DNA of 26,188 nucleotides from DASZZX01 sp036260415 (GTDB lineage: Bacteria; Actinomycetota; Nitriliruptoria; Nitriliruptorales; JAHWKO01). Location of the stretch: NCBI GenBank assembly GCA_036260415.1, contig DASZZX010000044.1, positions 1-26,188 of the forward strand. The letters run 5' to 3'. Shown here piece after piece: positions 6,841 through 15,524 of the stretch. Positions within the stretch are counted from its first letter, which is position 1; the number at the start of each line of letters is the position of its first letter. The notes beneath the pieces are model-generated. The model was not told where the DNA came from, made no database searches, and saw only the letters and a list, made by a program, of their open reading frames with translations. The position numbers and the translations under genes are program-made.

Positions 6841-8007
6841 ATGGAAGCCGTCGACTCCACCATCGAGGTGTCCGCCCTCACGGAGCTCCTCGAACGCGCC
6901 GCCGGGCGTGGCTACGTTCTGCTCTCGGAGCTGCACGAGCTGCACGACCCCCTGACGCAGCCGGGGTCGTGGGTCGACGATCTCGCGCAGGTCGCACGGG
7001 ACAAGGGCTTGCAGGTCGTCGACGACCTCTCCGAGTCCGAGCTGGGGTCCGAGCGGCCCGAGGCGCAGCCGATGAGCGCCTCCTCCGACCCGATCCGCCA
7101 GTACCTCAACGAGATCGGTCGGACGGATCTCCTCACCGCCGAGGACGAGGTCAACCTCGCCAAGCGCTACCAGGCCGGACTGTACGCGACATCCATCCTC
7201 CGGAGCGGCCCCAAGCTTGCCCCCAAGAGGCGCGCGCTGCTGCTGTCGATCGAGCGGGACGGCACCAGGGCCAAGGACCACATGATCCGGGCCAACCTGC
7301 GGCTCGTCGTCTCGAACGCGCGCAAGTACCGCGGTCGCGGGCTGGACCTGCTCGGCCTGATCCAGGAGGGCAACCTCGGCCTCATCCGTGCGGTCGAGAA
7401 GTTCGATCACACCAAGGGGTACAAGTTCTCGACCTACGCGACGTGGTGGATCCGTCAGGCGCTGCAGCGGGGGCTGGCGGACAAGGCGCGGACCGTGCGT
7501 CTCCCCGCCCACGTCTTCGAGACGCTCGGCAAGATCCGCTTCGTCGAGCTGGATCTCCTCCAGCAGCTGGGCCGCGAACCCAGCGAGGATGAGGTCGCCA
7601 ACGAGCTGGACATGACGGTGGACCGCCTGCGGGAGATCCGCCAGGCCGCCCAGGACGTGACCTCCCTGGACACGCCCGTGGGAGAGGACGGCGATGCCAC
7701 CCTCGGCGAGCTGGTCGCCGACGAGGAGGCCGTCGATCCGGCGTCGTCGGCCACGTCGGTGTTCACCCAGGCCGAGGTGGTGGCGGCGCTGAACGCGCTC
7801 GACGCGCGCGAGCGGGCGGTCCTCATGTGGCGCTTCGGGATGATGGACGGTGAGGAGCACACGCTGGAGGAGATCGGCGAGCACTTCGGTCTCACGCGCG
7901 AGCGCATCCGGCAGATCGAGAAGAAGACGCTCACCAAGCTGCGACACCCGGCTCGGTCGTTCCGGCTGCGCGGGCTGCTGGAGGGAACCGACATCGGGCC
8001 GAACTGA
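6841..8007 (+). CDS. RNA polymerase sigma factor, RpoD/SigA family
   Basis: The 388-aa product shows all regions of a group 1/2 sigma-70 factor in order. These are a region 1.1-like domain (LTELLERAAGRGYVLLSELH), region 1.2 (DPIRQYLNEIGRTDLLTAED), region 2 (NLRLVVSNARKYRGRGLDLL, then FSTYATWWIRQALQR for -10 recognition and melting), region 3 (VRLPAHVFETLGKIR...) and region 4.2 with the helix-turn-helix TLEEIGEHFGLTRERIRQIE that reads the -35 box. The presence of a region 1.1 suggests a primary or primary-like factor, but I cannot tell from this window whether another RpoD exists. The start is the ATG at 6841; the Shine-Dalgarno is weak (AGGGGCCAAGGG directly upstream). Confidence 0.92.
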   Translation: MEAVDSTIEVSALTELLERAAGRGYVLLSELHELHDPLTQPGSWVDDLAQVARDKGLQVVDDLSESELGSERPEAQPMSASSDPIRQYLNEIGRTDLLTAEDEVNLAKRYQAGLYATSILRSGPKLAPKRRALLLSIERDGTRAKDHMIRANLRLVVSNARKYRGRGLDLLGLIQEGNLGLIRAVEKFDHTKGYKFSTYATWWIRQALQRGLADKARTVRLPAHVFETLGKIRFVELDLLQQLGREPSEDEVANELDMTVDRLREIRQAAQDVTSLDTPVGEDGDATLGELVADEEAVDPASSATSVFTQAEVVAALNALDARERAVLMWRFGMMDGEEHTLEEIGEHFGLTRERIRQIEKKTLTKLRHPARSFRLRGLLEGTDIGPN

Positions 8008-8067
8008 GCACGGCTCACGGCGACGCTCAGGGCCGCCTGCCCGCCTGTGTCGACACCCGCCTGCGCG

Positions 8068-8089
8068 CCGCGACCGACGCGCGTCGCGG
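8068..8089 (+). terminator. Inverted repeat downstream of the sigma gene
   Basis: CCGCGAC (8068-8074) pairs perfectly with GTCGCGG (8083-8089) across an 8-nt loop, 61 bp after the sigma stop and before the convergent small gene. It could end transcription from both sides. There is no T-run. Confidence 0.35.
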
Positions 8090-8130
8090 ACCGACCGGGC
8101 GACCTCGCGTTGCACCCGGGCAGTGGGTCG

Positions 8131-8328
8131 TCAGCTGCGGACCGCGGGCGGTTTCTGTCGCTGCACCACAGGCACGGCGTCCGGGGCGGTCCTCACGACC
8201 ACGTCCTGCCAGGGCTGCAGTCGCCGGACGGCGTCCAGCGCATCGGCCACGCCAGCACGGTAGGTGCGAGGGTCGTCGAACAAGAACGCGTTGCGGGTCA
8301 GCCGCCGCTCGAGTTCTTCCAGATCCAT
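8131..8328 (-). CDS. Small hypothetical protein
   Basis: Starting at the ATG at 8328, with a G-rich GGGGGG about 6 nt upstream, this encodes 65 aa: a helical N-terminal part (MDLEELERRLTRNAFLFDDP, then a helix ADALDAVRRLQ) and a basic, Pro-containing tail. I do not recognise the family. The amphipathic helices and plausible start suggest a real gene rather than a chance frame. It is convergent with the sigma gene and about 140 bp upstream of it, on the same strand, lies the LppM-like gene's stop. An upstream in-frame ATG at 8442 would add 38 Arg-rich residues and looks less likely. Confidence 0.45.
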   Translation of the reverse strand: MDLEELERRLTRNAFLFDDPRTYRAGVADALDAVRRLQPWQDVVVRTAPDAVPVVQRQKPPAVRS

Positions 8329-8467
8329 CGCGAACCCCCCAGCCGCGATGTCCCTCGTTTGTCGCACGGATGGATGCGACGCGCAAGGCCTGCCACGCCA
8401 GCACTGGCTCGCCGAGCGCGGGGCGCGCGTGTGTCGGCGCACGGCGCCTGTCGAGGCACGTGGCGCC

Positions 8468-9211
8468 TCACCTGCGTCGCCACCGCCGCCGCACGGTCGT
8501 CACCAGCAGCGCAGACGCCACCGCCGCGGCGACCGCCACCAGCGCGAGCACGAGCACACCCGGCCCAGGGTCCTCGGAGACGGCGTCGACGGGCCGCAGC
8601 TGGCCGACCGGCGCCCGCCACGTGAGGCTGCGACCGTCCACCCGATCGGCGTCGTGCCGCCGCGGCGGGGCGGGCAGGGTGACGCGCACGTCGTAGCGCA
8701 CGAGCTCGTCGCCGCGTGAGGCGAGCAGCCGCTCCAGATCGTCGCGGTCGAAGCCGACGCCGGCACCGCGTGCTCCCGGCGCCGCCGGTAGCACCAACCC
8801 GACTGCGCCGTCGAACGCGATCGCTCCGCCCTCGAGTCGGCGCAGCTGCAGGTCCTCGAAGAGCCGTGCGTCGTCCTCGTCGAGGGCCTCCTGCAGCGAC
8901 GCGGCCAGCGCCGCGAAGTCTCCCGAGCCGTCGAAGCGGGCGCGGGCACGCACCTCCACGCCGCCGGAGGCTGGCTCCTGTCGCTGCACCGTCCAACCGG
9001 GTGCGTCGGCCCGCAGCTCCTCCAAGCCAGCCAGGACGTCGACCCCTGCGTCGCGCAGGATGCGGGTGAGCTCGGCGTCCAGGGCCACCGCCACCTCGAA
9101 GGACCCCTGCAGGTCGGCGTCCACCGCGATGTCCGTCGCCAGTCGCAGCTGGCAGGCAGAGGCACCGAGGGCCGCCGCCACGACGGCTGCCAGAGTGAGG
9201 CGGAGACGCAC
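8468..9211 (-). CDS. LppM-like (DUF3153) lipoprotein with C-terminal membrane anchor
   Basis: From the GTG at 9211, the product is 247 aa. A signal peptide ends in lipobox LGASAC (Cys at about residue 19). The mature domain has the alternating pattern of LppM proteins: an N-terminal strand with a 'L.L..DI.VD.D..G', a middle two-helix part (GDFAALAASLQEALDEDDAR), and a final conserved stretch ADRVDGRSLTWRAPVGQLRP. It ends with a transmembrane helix (GVLVLALVAVAAAVASALLV) and a basic tail. Mycobacterial LppM (Rv2172c) is a surface lipoprotein linked to envelope lipids and phagosome effects; what it does here is unknown. The ribosome-binding site is poor, so the start is less certain. It is divergent from the PilB-like gene. 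Confidence 0.75.
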   Translation of the reverse strand: MRLRLTLAAVVAAALGASACQLRLATDIAVDADLQGSFEVAVALDAELTRILRDAGVDVLAGLEELRADAPGWTVQRQEPASGGVEVRARARFDGSGDFAALAASLQEALDEDDARLFEDLQLRRLEGGAIAFDGAVGLVLPAAPGARGAGVGFDRDDLERLLASRGDELVRYDVRVTLPAPPRRHDADRVDGRSLTWRAPVGQLRPVDAVSEDPGPGVLVLALVAVAAAVASALLVTTVRRRWRRR

Positions 9212-9329
9212 GCGGTTCCGTGGCAGGTCGGGGAGCGCCGAGCGTACTGGGGGCGAGCGCCCCGGCGGCTCCAGGGACGGGCCCCGCCTGCCGATACAGA
9301 GGCGAACCCACGGACGGTCAGATCGGAAC

Positions 9330-11750
9330 GTGACGTACACCGCCAGTCACCGTCGGCGGCTGGGAGAGATCCTTGTCGCCGAGGGTGTCCTCACCGCGGC
9401 GCAGCTGCACGAGGCGCTCGCGGAGCAGGTCGCATCCGACGATCGCGAACGGTTGGGCACCACCGTGGTCCGGCTCGGACTGGCCGCGGAGGGGGACGTC
9501 GCGGCCGCGCTGGCGGCGCAGCTCGGGCTGGAGCAGGTCGACCTGACCCGCGTCGTCCCGGACCCCCAGGCGATCGAGCGCGTCCCCCGTGCGCTGGCGA
9601 CACGGCACCTCATCCTCCCGCTGCAGCTCGAAGACGGTGTGTTGACCGTGGCAGCCAGCGACCCGACCAACGTCGTCGCCAGGGACGACCTGCGCACCGC
9701 CGCTGGGGTGGACACCGTGCGGATGCAGGTGGCCACCGACAGGGGCATCCGCGAGGCAGTGCGTCGTGCCTACGGCACCGATCAGTCCGCGCTCGATGCC
9801 CTGCTGGAGGACGAGACCGTCCCCACGGTGGAGGAGCAGGTCGAGGCCGAGGAACTGACGGAGCTGCCGATCAGCGAGGACCATCCGATCGTGCGGCTCA
9901 CCAACCTGATCCTGGCCGAGGCCGTCCACGCCCGTGCCAGTGACGTGCACATCGAGCCGGGGCGCAACCACGTGCGCGTCCGTTACCGGGTGGACGGGCT
10001 GCTGCGGGAGGTGATGCGGGTCCCCAGGGATGCGTCGGGAGCTCTGGCGTCCCGACTGAAGATCATGGCCAGGCTGGATATCGCCGAGCGCCGCCGGCCG
10101 CAGGACGGCCGCGCGGTGGTGCGCGTCGACGGCCGCGAGGTCGATGTGCGGCTGTCGACCCTGCCCACGCTGTTCGGCGAGACCGTGGTGCTGCGTCTCC
10201 TCCACGAGGGCGCCGAGCGGGTGTCGGTCGGAGAGCTGGGCATGACCGGTGACCAGCTCGCCAGCTTCCTCGAAGCCCTGCAGCGTCCGCAGGGCCTGGT
10301 CGTTCTGACCGGTCCGACCGGCAGCGGCAAGACCACCACGCTGTACGCGGGGCTGGCCGAGATGAGCGACCCGGTCCGCAACGTCGTGACGCTGGAGGAT
10401 CCGATCGAGTACCAGCTGGAGGGGGTCAACCAGACGCAGATCCACGAGAAGGTCGGGCTCACGTTCGCGCGCGGGCTGCGCACCCTCCTGCGTCAGGACC
10501 CGGACGTCGTGCTGGTCGGCGAGATCCGCGACCAGGAGACCGCGCAGCTGGCGTTGCAGGCCTCGTTCACGGGCCACCTGGTGCTGACCACCCTGCACAC
10601 CAACGATGCTCCGTCCTCGATCGTGCGGTTGGTCGACCTGGGTGTCGAACCCTTCCTGGTCGCGTCGTCGCTCCTGCTGGTCGTGTCGCAGCGACTGGTG
10701 CGGCTGGTGTGCGAGCACTGCGCGGAGCCGACCACGGCGGACCCCAGGATCGTGCGACAGCTGCAGGTATCCGAACGAGAGCTCGCCGGCGCTGCGCTGA
10801 GACGCGGCCGCGGGTGCGAGCTGTGTGGCCGCACCGGCTACCGCGGTCGCGAGGCGGTGTTCGAGGTACTGCCCGTGACCGCCCCCCTGCGCGAGCTGCT
10901 GATGAGCGGTGCGAGCGAGACCTCCCTGGCCCGGCTGGCGCGGGCGGAGGGTATGCGCACGCTGCGGGAGGACGGGATCCGCAAGGCGCTCGAGGGCCGC
11001 ACCACCCTGGAGGAGATCCTGCGGGTCACCCCCCCGGAGTCGCTCGTCGTCCAACGTTGCCCGGGCTGCGCACAGCAGGTGGGCGAAGGCTTCCTAGTGT
11101 GTCCCTCGTGCGGCAGCGACCTGGCCACCGCCGCCTGCCGCGCGTGCGGGCGCAGCGTCGAACCGGGATGGAACCTCTGCCCGTACTGCCGTGCCTCGCT
11201 GCCCGCGCCCGAGTCGGCTCCGGCGCCGCGAGGGGTCGACATCGTCACCCCGACCCCCGACGTGGACGGCGAGCACGGATCGGATCGGCGACCCACCCTG
11301 CTGATCGTGGACGACGACGAGTCCGTCCTGCGGCTGATCGGTCTCCAGCTCGGCGACGACTACGACCTGCTCGAGGCGCGCGAGGGCGAGGAGGCTCTCG
11401 CCCTGGCGCACGAGCACCGCCCCGACGCGATCGTGCTCGACCTGCGTCTGCCGGACCTGGACGGGATCGAGGTCACCCGGCGTTTGCGCGCGGCCGAGAC
11501 GACACGCTGGATCCCGATCCTCATGCTGACGGGGGTCGAGGATGCGCGCCAGGAGGTCGAGTCGCTCGTCGCCGGGGTCGACGACTACCTCCGCAAGCCG
11601 TTCGACGACGAGGTGCTGCGGGGACGGCTGCTCGCCGCCCGACGCCGACAGGTCGACCGGCCGACCGTCGCAGCCGCGCCGCAGCCGGAGACGGTCGCCC
11701 CACGCTCGCCGAGCGATCGGGGCTTCGTGGGTCCGAGCCCGCCTGGGTAG
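9330..11750 (+). CDS. PilB/GspE-type assembly ATPase fused to double zinc ribbon and receiver domain
   Basis: From GTG 9330 the product is 806 aa. Residues about 10-150 are an MshEN/T2SSE N-terminal domain (LGEILVAEGVLTAAQLHEAL). Residues about 190-560 are a secretion ATPase with Walker A GPTGSGKTTT (328-337), Asp-box/Walker B DPDVVLVGEIRD (390-401), the His box LTTLHTND, and the tetracysteine zinc site C461/C464/C496/C499. Unusually, the chain continues with two zinc ribbons (C577/C580/C591/C594 and C603/C606/C617/C620), a Pro/Ala linker, and a CheY-like receiver domain (about 655-770) with the acidic cluster D661-D663, phosphoacceptor D704 and K756. The ATPase would power type IV pilus or type II-like fibre assembly; the receiver suggests control by a histidine kinase. 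No other pilus gene is in the window. Confidence 0.9.
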   Translation: MTYTASHRRRLGEILVAEGVLTAAQLHEALAEQVASDDRERLGTTVVRLGLAAEGDVAAALAAQLGLEQVDLTRVVPDPQAIERVPRALATRHLILPLQLEDGVLTVAASDPTNVVARDDLRTAAGVDTVRMQVATDRGIREAVRRAYGTDQSALDALLEDETVPTVEEQVEAEELTELPISEDHPIVRLTNLILAEAVHARASDVHIEPGRNHVRVRYRVDGLLREVMRVPRDASGALASRLKIMARLDIAERRRPQDGRAVVRVDGREVDVRLSTLPTLFGETVVLRLLHEGAERVSVGELGMTGDQLASFLEALQRPQGLVVLTGPTGSGKTTTLYAGLAEMSDPVRNVVTLEDPIEYQLEGVNQTQIHEKVGLTFARGLRTLLRQDPDVVLVGEIRDQETAQLALQASFTGHLVLTTLHTNDAPSSIVRLVDLGVEPFLVASSLLLVVSQRLVRLVCEHCAEPTTADPRIVRQLQVSERELAGAALRRGRGCELCGRTGYRGREAVFEVLPVTAPLRELLMSGASETSLARLARAEGMRTLREDGIRKALEGRTTLEEILRVTPPESLVVQRCPGCAQQVGEGFLVCPSCGSDLATAACRACGRSVEPGWNLCPYCRASLPAPESAPAPRGVDIVTPTPDVDGEHGSDRRPTLLIVDDDESVLRLIGLQLGDDYDLLEAREGEEALALAHEHRPDAIVLDLRLPDLDGIEVTRRLRAAETTRWIPILMLTGVEDARQEVESLVAGVDDYLRKPFDDEVLRGRLLAARRRQVDRPTVAAAPQPETVAPRSPSDRGFVGPSPPG

Positions 11751-11821
11751 CATCGTGGCGCGATCCGACGGCCACGCCGTCCCGGACCGCGTCGCTGCTC
11801 CCGACGGTCGAAGGGTCCGTG

Positions 11822-12940
11822 GTGCCCACCGACGCACAGGTCCTGGACGCGCTCGCCGAGGTCCGCGAGCCGCACCTGGAGCGGCCGGTGACCGATCTCG
11901 GCATGGTCGGGGACCTGACCGTCGAGGATGGCAGCATCCGGCTGGAGCTGGCCCTGCCCATCCCGGGCTCGCCCGGTTCCGACCGGCTCGCCAACGACGT
12001 GACGGCGGCGCTCCGCGCCGTCCCAGGCGTGACCGAGGTGCACCTGGCCTACCGGGCGATGGGTGAGGAGCAGCGGCGGTCGCTGACGCGACGGCTGCGG
12101 GCGGAACTCGGGCAGGTGCAGGGATCCGAGGTCGTGTTCGCACGGCCGGGCAGCCCGACGAAGGTCATCGCGGTGGCATCCGGCAAGGGCGGGGTCGGCA
12201 AGTCGTCGGTGACGGTCAACTTGGCGGTCGCGCTGGCGGAGGCCGGCCACGCCGTGGGCGTTATGGACGCGGACATCTACGGCTACTCGGTGCCCCGCAT
12301 GCTGGGCGTCTCCGGCAAGACGTACGGCATGGAAGGCCTGGTCTTCCCGCTACGCAGCTACGGCTGCAAGGTCGTGTCGATCGGGTTCTTCCTCCCCGAT
12401 CCAGACCGGCCGGTGATGTGGCGTGGCCCGATGATGCACCGCGCCCTGCAGCAGTTCCTGTCCGACGTCTACTGGGGTGAGCTCGACTTCCTGCTCATCG
12501 ACCTGCCGCCCGGCACCGGCGACATCGCGATCTCCCTGGGACAGATGCTGCCCGACGCCGACCTGCTGGTCGTGACCACGCCGCAGGAGGCGGCCCAGAA
12601 GGTCGCCGCCCGCGCCGGACAGATGGCCGAGGAGACCGGCATGCACGTCGCCGGGGTGGTGGAGAACATGGCGAGCTTCACCTGCCCCGACTGCGGCTCC
12701 TCACACGACATCTTCGGCAGTGGAGGCGGCGCCACGCTCGCGGAGGAGCTCGGCACCCAGCTGCTGGCGCGTGTGCCCATCGACCCCAGGGTGCGCGAAG
12801 GAGGGGACCGCGGCGTTCCGATCGTGGTCGGCGACCCGGACGCCCCGGCAGCGCGGGCCCTCAGGAGCGTGGCCGAGACCGTGGTCAGGCGTTCCCGCTC
12901 GGTGGTGGGCAAGAGCCTCCCGCTGGTCGACGGCGGCTGA
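11822..12940 (+). CDS. mrp: Mrp/ApbC-family Fe-S carrier P-loop ATPase
   Basis: The 372-aa product has an N-terminal MIP18/DUF59 domain (about 1-95) and a Mrp/NBP35 ATPase domain with the deviant Walker A SGKGGVGKSS (from residue 120), switch DADIYGYSVPRMLG, DLPPGTGD, and the CxxC of TCPDCGSSHDIFG (C288, C291) that can hold an Fe-S cluster at the dimer interface. Family members deliver Fe-S clusters to target proteins in the cytoplasm. The Cys normally present in the DUF59 domain (L.I.GCP in the mycobacterial protein) is replaced here by Ser (ALPIPGSPGSD). The adjacent GTGs at 11819 and 11822 are both possible; the second is better spaced from GAAGGG. The gene follows the PilB-like gene by 71 bp, possibly co-transcribed. 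Confidence 0.92.
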   Translation: MPTDAQVLDALAEVREPHLERPVTDLGMVGDLTVEDGSIRLELALPIPGSPGSDRLANDVTAALRAVPGVTEVHLAYRAMGEEQRRSLTRRLRAELGQVQGSEVVFARPGSPTKVIAVASGKGGVGKSSVTVNLAVALAEAGHAVGVMDADIYGYSVPRMLGVSGKTYGMEGLVFPLRSYGCKVVSIGFFLPDPDRPVMWRGPMMHRALQQFLSDVYWGELDFLLIDLPPGTGDIAISLGQMLPDADLLVVTTPQEAAQKVAARAGQMAEETGMHVAGVVENMASFTCPDCGSSHDIFGSGGGATLAEELGTQLLARVPIDPRVREGGDRGVPIVVGDPDAPAARALRSVAETVVRRSRSVVGKSLPLVDGG

Positions 12941-12952
12941 CCACCGCGTCGA

Positions 12953-13543
12953 TCAACCGCGCCAGCGGCCGGCCGCCAACCTCCAGCCGGCCCCGCACAT
13001 CCCTCCGATCCCCAGGCCCGCGACCACGTCGGTCGGGTAGTGGACACCCACGTACACCCGCGAGGTCGCGACGAAGGTCGCCACGACCGTCCCGGTCAGC
13101 CGTCCGCCAGGTCCCAGCCGCGGAGCCAAGGCGGAGACCGCGGCGGCCACAACGGCCGGGTGGCCGCTCGGCCACGACGAGCCAGCCGGCTCCGCGATCA
13201 GACGCTCGGCCTCTTCGACCTGGTAAGGGCGCGGACGGTTCACCAGCACCTTGATCCCCTGCGTCGAGGCCCACGCCAGCGTCCCGGCCGCGAGCACGTC
13301 CGCCGCGCTGCGCCGGTGTCCGGTCGCGACGAGCACCGCGGCGGCACCACCGACGGCGAACATGGATCCGAGGTCCGTGGCGGCCGAGACCACCCGGTCG
13401 ACCAGCGGCCCACGCGGGCGGCGCACACGCACGGCGAGGGCGCGTTCCCTCTTCTCCAGCGCGGGGGAGCGCATCGACACGTACGACGCCCCCACTGCTG
13501 CGGCCGCGACGGTGAACACCACGCTCTGCCGGACAGGACTCAA
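12953..13543 (-). CDS. PAP2-family phosphatase, membrane protein
   Basis: The 196-aa protein holds the three lipid-phosphatase motifs in order: KVLVNRPRP (K-x6-RP), PSGH, and SRVYVGVHYPTD (SR-x5-H-x3-D). Hydrophobic segments surround them, including VVFTVAAAAVGASYV at the N-terminus and TGTVVATFVATS before motif 3. Such enzymes dephosphorylate polyprenyl or phosphatidyl phosphates at the outer face of the membrane; the exact lipid cannot be told. The start is a TTG at 13543 or a GTG at 13522, neither with a clear ribosome-binding site. It begins 19 nt after the tatB stop, so it is probably the last gene of the sigE-type operon, which fits an envelope role. Confidence 0.85.
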   Translation of the reverse strand: MSPVRQSVVFTVAAAAVGASYVSMRSPALEKRERALAVRVRRPRGPLVDRVVSAATDLGSMFAVGGAAAVLVATGHRRSAADVLAAGTLAWASTQGIKVLVNRPRPYQVEEAERLIAEPAGSSWPSGHPAVVAAAVSALAPRLGPGGRLTGTVVATFVATSRVYVGVHYPTDVVAGLGIGGMCGAGWRLAAGRWRG

Positions 13544-13562
13544 GCCGACGCCGGCCCGACGG

Positions 13563-13874
13563 TCACGTGGCCTCGGGATCCGTGGGGGGTGGCGACTCGC
13601 CTGGTGGTCCCGCCGCCCCGCTGCCCCCGGTCACGCTGCCCGTGAGTTGGCGGCCGGTCTGACGCAGCTGCGAACGCACCGCCTTCAGCTCCCGGTCGAG
13701 GTCCTGCACCTCGGCGGCACGCTTCAACTCGGCCACGCTGCGCGAGGTCTCCTCGCGGAAGCGGGACAGGAACTTGCCCGCCTGCCGAGCGATCTCGGGG
13801 AGGCGGTCGGGGCCGAACACGAGCATGGCCAGCACCGCGATGACGAGCAACTCCTGGAACCCGATGTTGCCCAC
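13563..13874 (-). CDS. tatB: Twin-arginine translocase subunit TatB
   Basis: The 103-aa product starts with the short periplasmic stretch and membrane helix typical of TatA/B (MGNIGFQELLVIAVLAMLVF then GPDRLPEIARQAGKFLSRFR). The Glu at position 8 and the FGP hinge fit TatB better than TatA. An amphipathic helix and a variable Gly/Pro-rich tail follow. TatB forms the substrate-receptor complex with TatC in the cytoplasmic membrane. The GTG start has GGAGG 4-5 nt upstream. Its place behind htrA matches the sigE-rseA-htrA-tatB order of Mycobacterium. Confidence 0.88.
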   Translation of the reverse strand: MGNIGFQELLVIAVLAMLVFGPDRLPEIARQAGKFLSRFREETSRSVAELKRAAEVQDLDRELKAVRSQLRQTGRQLTGSVTGGSGAAGPPGESPPPTDPEAT

Positions 13875-14064
13875 GCCGCCTCCGACGTCCGGCCGGCTCT
13901 GCCACCTGGACCGGGCCGCAGCCTACCTCCGAGCGGTCGTCGAAGAGGCCGGTTGGATGTCTTCCATGGGCGACCGTCGGTCGCAGCGGTCCATGGATGG
14001 GGGGGGATGCGCCGCGGCGGGGTGCAATCGGCGGGCCGGGAGTGAGAGCGGTGGTGGGCTGGGC

Positions 14065-15423
14065 CTAGGATTCGCCGAACGCGCCCAGCACGGCCTCCAC
14101 CTGGGCACGCCGGCCGTCGCGCAGGATGGTCAGCTGCAGTCGGTCGCCAGGTTCGCGCCGGCGGATCTCGTCCACCAGCTCGTCGAACGTCTCGACCCGC
14201 TCGCCTGCAACCTCGACGATGACGTCGCCGGGCTGCAGACCGGCGTCCGCCGCGGGACCGCCAGGCTCCACCGCGGCCACCAGCGCGCCTGTGCGCACGT
14301 CCAGGCTGAACTCGCGGGCGGCCGCCGCCGTGACGTCCCCACCGCTGATCCCCAGGCGCGCGTGGCGGACGGTTCCCTCGGAGATCAGCTTGTCGGTGAC
14401 CGCGACGACGGTGTCGGACGAGATGGCGAACCCCACCCCCAGGTTGCCGCCCGAGGGGGCGGTCGCCCCGACCGTGCTGAGGATCACGGAGTTGATCCCG
14501 ATCAGACGGCCTCGCGCGTCCACCAGGGCTCCACCCGAGTTGCCCGGGTTGATCGCAGCGTCGGTCTGCACGACGTCGGTGATCGGGACGAAGCCCTCCT
14601 GGGGTGTGTCGCCGATCGGCACCTCGATGCTGCGGTTGAGTGCCGACACCACGCCGGCCGTCACCGTCGCGTCGAGCCCGAACGGGCTCCCGATCGCGAC
14701 CGCCAGCTCACCGACGTCGGGGGAACCGGCGCGCACGTTGATCGCCGGCAGGTCGCTGCGCTCGACCTTCAGCACCGCCAGGTCGGTGAGCGGGTCCGTC
14801 CCCACGACCTCGGCGCCGTAGGACTCGCTGTCGGAGAACCTCACCTCGAGCTGCTCGGCCCCTTCGACCACGTGGTTGTTGGTCACGATGTAGCCGTCGG
14901 AGCGGTAGATCACGCCTGACCCCAACCCCTCGGCCTCCGGCACGCCGTCTGCGACGAGGAGGCGGTCGATGCGGACCACGGACGGGATCACCGCCTCCGC
15001 CACCGTCTGCACCGCCGTGCGTTGGTCGCTGTCGCCACCCTGCGACTCGATGACCGGTGCCTGCACGGGCGGTGCGGCGGGCACCCCGGTCGGTGGCGCG
15101 GCGGTCTGCGACAGCGCGATGGTGGCGGCGCTGCCGAGAACCGCACCGACCATCGCGGCGAGGAGGGTGCCGGCCGTTCCACGGCTGCCGCCCGTGCTCT
15201 CCGGCGCGGTGGTGGTCCCGGTCGTGTCGGGGGGCCGAACCGACCCGGGAGGTGATCCCGGGCCGTCGTGCGCCGCACCCCAGGTCGAGGGTGGGGGGAG
15301 GGGAGCCGCGGGGCGGGTGGGCTGGTCGTGTCCGACCGTGTGGGCGCCCAGGCCGGCGGCAGGGCTCCCCGCCTCGGGGTCACCCGCCGCCGACCATCGT
15401 GGCCGCCGCTCGCGCTCGTCCAC
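14065..15423 (-). CDS. htrA: HtrA/DegP-like trypsin-type serine protease with PDZ domain
   Basis: The 452-aa protein has a Pro/Gly-rich cytoplasmic N-terminus (about 1-85), a membrane anchor (LLAAMVGAVLGSAATIAL), a trypsin-like domain with catalytic H184 (NNHVVEG), D214 (TDLAVLK) and S296 (GNSGGAL), and one PDZ domain (about 350-445, with LGISGG...GLQPGDVIVEVAG). It would act outside the membrane on misfolded or stress-signal proteins. The gene is on the same strand as, and 101 bp behind, the RseB-like gene, within the SigE-type locus. In mycobacteria this protease belongs to the SigE response. The start is the GTG at 15423, with AGGAG 10 nt upstream. Confidence 0.93.
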   Translation of the reverse strand: MDERERRPRWSAAGDPEAGSPAAGLGAHTVGHDQPTRPAAPLPPPSTWGAAHDGPGSPPGSVRPPDTTGTTTAPESTGGSRGTAGTLLAAMVGAVLGSAATIALSQTAAPPTGVPAAPPVQAPVIESQGGDSDQRTAVQTVAEAVIPSVVRIDRLLVADGVPEAEGLGSGVIYRSDGYIVTNNHVVEGAEQLEVRFSDSESYGAEVVGTDPLTDLAVLKVERSDLPAINVRAGSPDVGELAVAIGSPFGLDATVTAGVVSALNRSIEVPIGDTPQEGFVPITDVVQTDAAINPGNSGGALVDARGRLIGINSVILSTVGATAPSGGNLGVGFAISSDTVVAVTDKLISEGTVRHARLGISGGDVTAAAAREFSLDVRTGALVAAVEPGGPAADAGLQPGDVIVEVAGERVETFDELVDEIRRREPGDRLQLTILRDGRRAQVEAVLGAFGES

Positions 15424-15524
15424 GTTGGCTCGCTCCTCGGTTCCGGGGCTGCGACGCTACCGTCGTCCGGCGACCCGGCCAGGACCGGTCGGGACGGCCG
15501 CCTCCGGTGGCTGCCACCAGGCGA

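Noticed and set aside
6391..8115. Long minus-strand open frame (574 codons) opposite the sigma gene
   Set aside because: It is the antisense shadow of the HhH-GPD and sigma genes; its translation has no domain and is Arg/Gly/Pro-rich as expected from GC bias.
9318..11054. Long minus-strand open frame opposite the PilB-like gene
   Set aside because: It is the antisense of strongly conserved ATPase motifs; no recognisable protein features.
10709..11821. Upstream extension of the mrp frame into the PilB-like gene
   Set aside because: The extension is out of frame with a conserved coding sequence and Arg/Pro-rich; Mrp homology starts at about 11822.
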